From positions 1 through 7,181 of the forward strand of contig VGMK01000104.1 in assembly GCA_016866375.1 (NCBI GenBank): a stretch of 7,181 nucleotides of DNA, given 5' to 3'. The notes under the pieces are model-generated. The model was not told where the DNA came from, ran no database searches, and worked only from the letters and a program-made list of their open reading frames with translations. The stretch comes from Bacteroidota bacterium (lineage in GTDB: Bacteria > Bacteroidota > Bacteroidia > Flavobacteriales_D > Crocinitomicaceae). Both the position numbers and the translations under genes were made by a program. This document shows positions 5,341-7,181 of the stretch, piece after piece. The stretch's first letter is position 1. The number at the start of each line of letters is the position of its first letter.

Positions 5341-5466
5341 ATGGAGGGAGGGAAAAATTTACCCCCGGAAAAAATTTTGACCGAGGGTGAAAAAACCGAA
5401 CAGGAAATTGACAAGCAACTTGAAATTTTAGCAGAAATTCTGGTTGCATTATTAGAAAAAGAGTAA
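5341..5466 (+). CDS. Small acidic peptide of the recombinase module (41 aa)
   Basis: The ORF MEGGKNLPPEKILTEGEKTE continues as a highly charged helix (QEIDKQLEILAEILVALLEKE) with heptad-like Leu/Ile spacing, suggesting a small helical or coiled-coil protein. It lies between the MerR-like gene and the recombinase and ends 4 bp before the recombinase ATG, so the two are probably translationally coupled. The same frame is open further upstream to a TGA at 5267-5269, and the added residues (VPPSVYPFIEA before the Met, from GTG 5308) look protein-like, so a 52-aa form is possible. The composition (AAAATTT-rich) matches the flanking genes. A role as accessory or directionality factor can only be guessed from position; no family is recognised. 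Confidence 0.55.
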   Translation: MEGGKNLPPEKILTEGEKTEQEIDKQLEILAEILVALLEKE

Positions 5467-5470
5467 AACT

Positions 5471-7093
5471 ATGAATGAAGAAAAATTTCAGCAGTTGCTA
5501 AAAGAAAATTTTAGCAAGGAAAACTCTATTACCCCCTTTAGAACAGGAAATTTTGCCTGTATTTACAACCGGGTATCTACCAAAGAACAAATGGATAGCG
5601 GAAATTCCTTGACTATGCAGGGTGAGACAATAGAAAAATTTGCAGACAAAGGGGGTTATAGCATTAAAATCAGATTCGGGGGGACATATGAATCTGCCAA
5701 GACCGATGAAAGGAAGGAATTTCAGAAGATGTTGGACTATGTCAAAAAAGACAAGTCGATTTCGACAATTCTGGTGTATAGCTATGACCGTTTTTCAAGA
5801 TCGGGAGCCAATGGAATTTATTTACTTGAAAGTCTAAAAAAACTGGGTGTAAAGCTTGTTGCGGTTACACAAGAAATTGATAGTACTACTGCAACTGGAA
5901 ATTTTCAGCAAAACTTATACATGCTTTTAAGTAAGCTGGATAATGACATGCGAAAGGATAAATGCGTAAACTGTACTAAATCTTTAATACAAAAAGGTTA
6001 CTGGCCTTATTCCACACCCCGGGGCTATACTAATGTAAATAAATATACTACTGCTGATAAGCACGTCTATGAAGTAAATGAAGAAGGGAAAATTTTAAAG
6101 AAAGCCTTTATCTGGAAGGCCTCAGGAAAATTTACCAACCAACAAATAGTAGAAAAATTAGCCCTTTTAGGGATCAAGGTCAGCATCCGCTACCTGGGGT
6201 GGATATTAGCCAATCCCTTCTACTGTGGGTATGTATCAGTCGCCTTGATACCGGGACAAATTTTTAAGGGCAAACATCCCGCGCTAATCGATAAAGAAAC
6301 TTTTTTACAGGCAAATAACATAAGCCGGGAGAATCCAAGATTTGGGGTCAAAAAAATCAGAGACAAATCTGAGCTGCCCTTGAAAATATTCATGCGCGAT
6401 GCGGTTAGTGGCAGTCCACTCACAGGCTATCACAACAAGAAGAAAAATTTATTTTACTACAAGTCCATAAAGCAAGGAACTAAGCTGAGCGTATCAGCGA
6501 AAAATTTGAACGAAAAATTTGAACAGGTTATGGGCCACTTTGAGTATGACCTAAAGTATAAAGACCGTCTCAAAAATATTTTATTGGATAAACTGAAACA
6601 CCGTTTCTCTGATGATCAGACTAATGAAAAAAATTCTCGCAAGCGAATTACTGAGATCAAGAGTCAATTAGAAAAAGTAGAAGAGCGCTTTGTGCTGGGT
6701 CAGATTTCAAAAGAGCAGTATGAAAAATTTTCATCGCTCTACTCAGGTCAAATCAAGGCGATTGAGCAAGAAATCGATCAATCTGGCAAAATCAGTTCTA
6801 ACCTTGAATTAGCAGTCGAAAAAGGACTGAAATACGCACAGAACCTCCGCCAGCTATGGGTTTCATCGGATTACCATGAAAAGCAACGGTTACAATATTT
6901 GGTCTTCCCGGAAGGAATGCTGTATAGTAAGAAAAACGATGAAGTTCTAACCACTAGAATCAATACGCTCTTTGGTCAAATCGCTTTGCTATCAAGGAAT
7001 TCAAGCAAAAACAAAAAAGGCAAACCTGAAACGGAATGCCTTTTTGGAAGTCATGTAGCCCCGACAGGAATCGAACCTGTAACTAAAATTTAG
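5471..7093 (+). CDS. Large serine recombinase (site-specific integrase, 540 aa)
   Basis: The catalytic resolvase/invertase domain occupies about 28-165. It contains YNRVSTKEQ with nucleophile Ser36 and Arg34, and YDRFSRSG with Arg107 and Arg110. The recombinase domain (about 170-280) has the GYWPYSTPRGYT entry and NPFYCGYV. The region where the family carries a zinc ribbon (about 302-350, LPLKIFMRDAVSGSPLTGYH to SAKNLNEKF) is present but contains no cysteine. A coiled-coil follows (about 385-430), then a C-terminal tail. Serine recombinases cut both DNA partners through a phosphoserine link and integrate or excise elements at att sites. The ATG at 5471 follows the small ORF by 4 bp with no strong Shine-Dalgarno sequence. 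The last 38 bp lie inside the antisense of tRNA-Arg, giving the tail APTGIEPVTKI, and a terminator hairpin is embedded at about codons 515-525. The C-terminus is therefore set by the integration junction. Length and domain order are normal for the family, so the protein is probably intact. Confidence 0.95.
   Translation: MNEEKFQQLLKENFSKENSITPFRTGNFACIYNRVSTKEQMDSGNSLTMQGETIEKFADKGGYSIKIRFGGTYESAKTDERKEFQKMLDYVKKDKSISTILVYSYDRFSRSGANGIYLLESLKKLGVKLVAVTQEIDSTTATGNFQQNLYMLLSKLDNDMRKDKCVNCTKSLIQKGYWPYSTPRGYTNVNKYTTADKHVYEVNEEGKILKKAFIWKASGKFTNQQIVEKLALLGIKVSIRYLGWILANPFYCGYVSVALIPGQIFKGKHPALIDKETFLQANNISRENPRFGVKKIRDKSELPLKIFMRDAVSGSPLTGYHNKKKNLFYYKSIKQGTKLSVSAKNLNEKFEQVMGHFEYDLKYKDRLKNILLDKLKHRFSDDQTNEKNSRKRITEIKSQLEKVEERFVLGQISKEQYEKFSSLYSGQIKAIEQEIDQSGKISSNLELAVEKGLKYAQNLRQLWVSSDYHEKQRLQYLVFPEGMLYSKKNDEVLTTRINTLFGQIALLSRNSSKNKKGKPETECLFGSHVAPTGIEPVTKI
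7014..7045. terminator. Bidirectional intrinsic terminator inside the 3' end of the recombinase gene
   Basis: AAAAAGGCA (7014-7022) and TGCCTTTTT (7037-7045) form a 9-bp stem with a 14-nt loop. The plus-strand transcript ends the stem in a U-tract, and so does the minus-strand transcript from the tRNA. It lies 11 bp beyond the tRNA 3' end, so it would terminate the tRNA transcript. It also sits 48 bp before the recombinase stop codon, so some recombinase messages may end before the stop. Confidence 0.72.
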
Positions 7094-7127
7094 GAAATTT
7101 TTATTTTATCCATTAAACTACAGGGCC
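7056..7127 (-). tRNA. tRNA-Arg (anticodon CCT)
   Basis: All 72 nt fold as a cloverleaf on the minus strand: acceptor GGCCCTG with CGGGGCT (two G-U pairs), TA linker, D-arm GTTT-AATGGATA-AAAT, anticodon stem AAAAT/ATTTT with loop TTCCTAA (anticodon CCT at 34-36), 4-nt variable loop AGTT, T-arm ACAGG-TTCGATT-CCTGT and discriminator A. CCA is not encoded (the discriminator is followed by CAT), so it must be added after transcription. It would decode the rare Arg codon AGG. Its 3' third overlaps the end of the serine recombinase gene on the other strand, consistent with its 3' end being the integration target. The anticodon and D stems are almost entirely A-U, which is weak but fully paired. Confidence 0.93.
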
Positions 7128-7132
7128 ATATT

Positions 7133-7161
7133 AGATTAAACCTCGATTGATTTCTAACCAA
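7133..7161 (-). promoter_or_regulatory. Possible tRNA-Arg promoter
   Basis: On the minus strand TTGGTT (7156-7161) and TAATCT (7133-7138) are separated by 17 bp, and the last base of the second box is 6 bp from the first base of the tRNA. The spacing fits a sigma-70-type promoter, but both hexamers match consensus only in part, and the Bacteroidota -7 motif TAnnTTTG is not evident. The rest of the right edge (to 7181) shows nothing else. Confidence 0.35.
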
Positions 7162-7181
7162 ACTCTGAAGTGCATAGATAC

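Overview
The window looks like accessory chromosome from a Bacteroidota-type bacterium. This is an inference. The supporting signs are that the AUG starts lack Shine-Dalgarno sequences, three of the intact genes encode short lipoproteins, the one tRNA gene does not encode CCA, and the large serine recombinase has the build common in that phylum. No gene is diagnostic of a genus.

Left part (1-1000). A tandem array of 115-bp units (four full copies and one partial, exact period, no indels) opens the window and probably continues to the left. Each unit carries the last codons and stop of one reading frame, followed by a terminator-like hairpin, so a gene's 3' end appears to have been multiplied. 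The array stops at a 20-bp sequence (552-571) that matches the layout of a tRNA 3' end on the minus strand, or a tmRNA 5' end on the plus strand. It then runs into a reading frame (611-994) that encodes a membrane-anchored protein but has no normal start codon.

Middle part (1000-4200). This is an AT-rich run of small orphan genes in mixed orientation. It holds a 368-aa lipoprotein (+), a decayed lipoprotein remnant (-), a 188-aa lipoprotein (-), a two-helix membrane protein (-) and a 116-aa lipoprotein (+). The last two start only 26 bp apart. None has a function I recognise. Small secreted or anchored orphans of this kind are typical of accessory islands.

Right part (4200-7127). This is a compact mobile-element module of visibly different base composition: a MerR-like DNA-binding protein, a 41-aa acidic peptide and a 540-aa large serine recombinase, all on the plus strand. 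The recombinase gene runs over a bidirectional terminator and 38 bp into the 3' half of a minus-strand tRNA-Arg(CCT) gene. This is the arrangement expected at the end of an element integrated at that tRNA. The recombinase would do the integration and excision; the MerR-like protein could regulate it or control its direction. The other attachment site is not identifiable in the window. The module is unusually rich in AAATTT, in all three codon phases.
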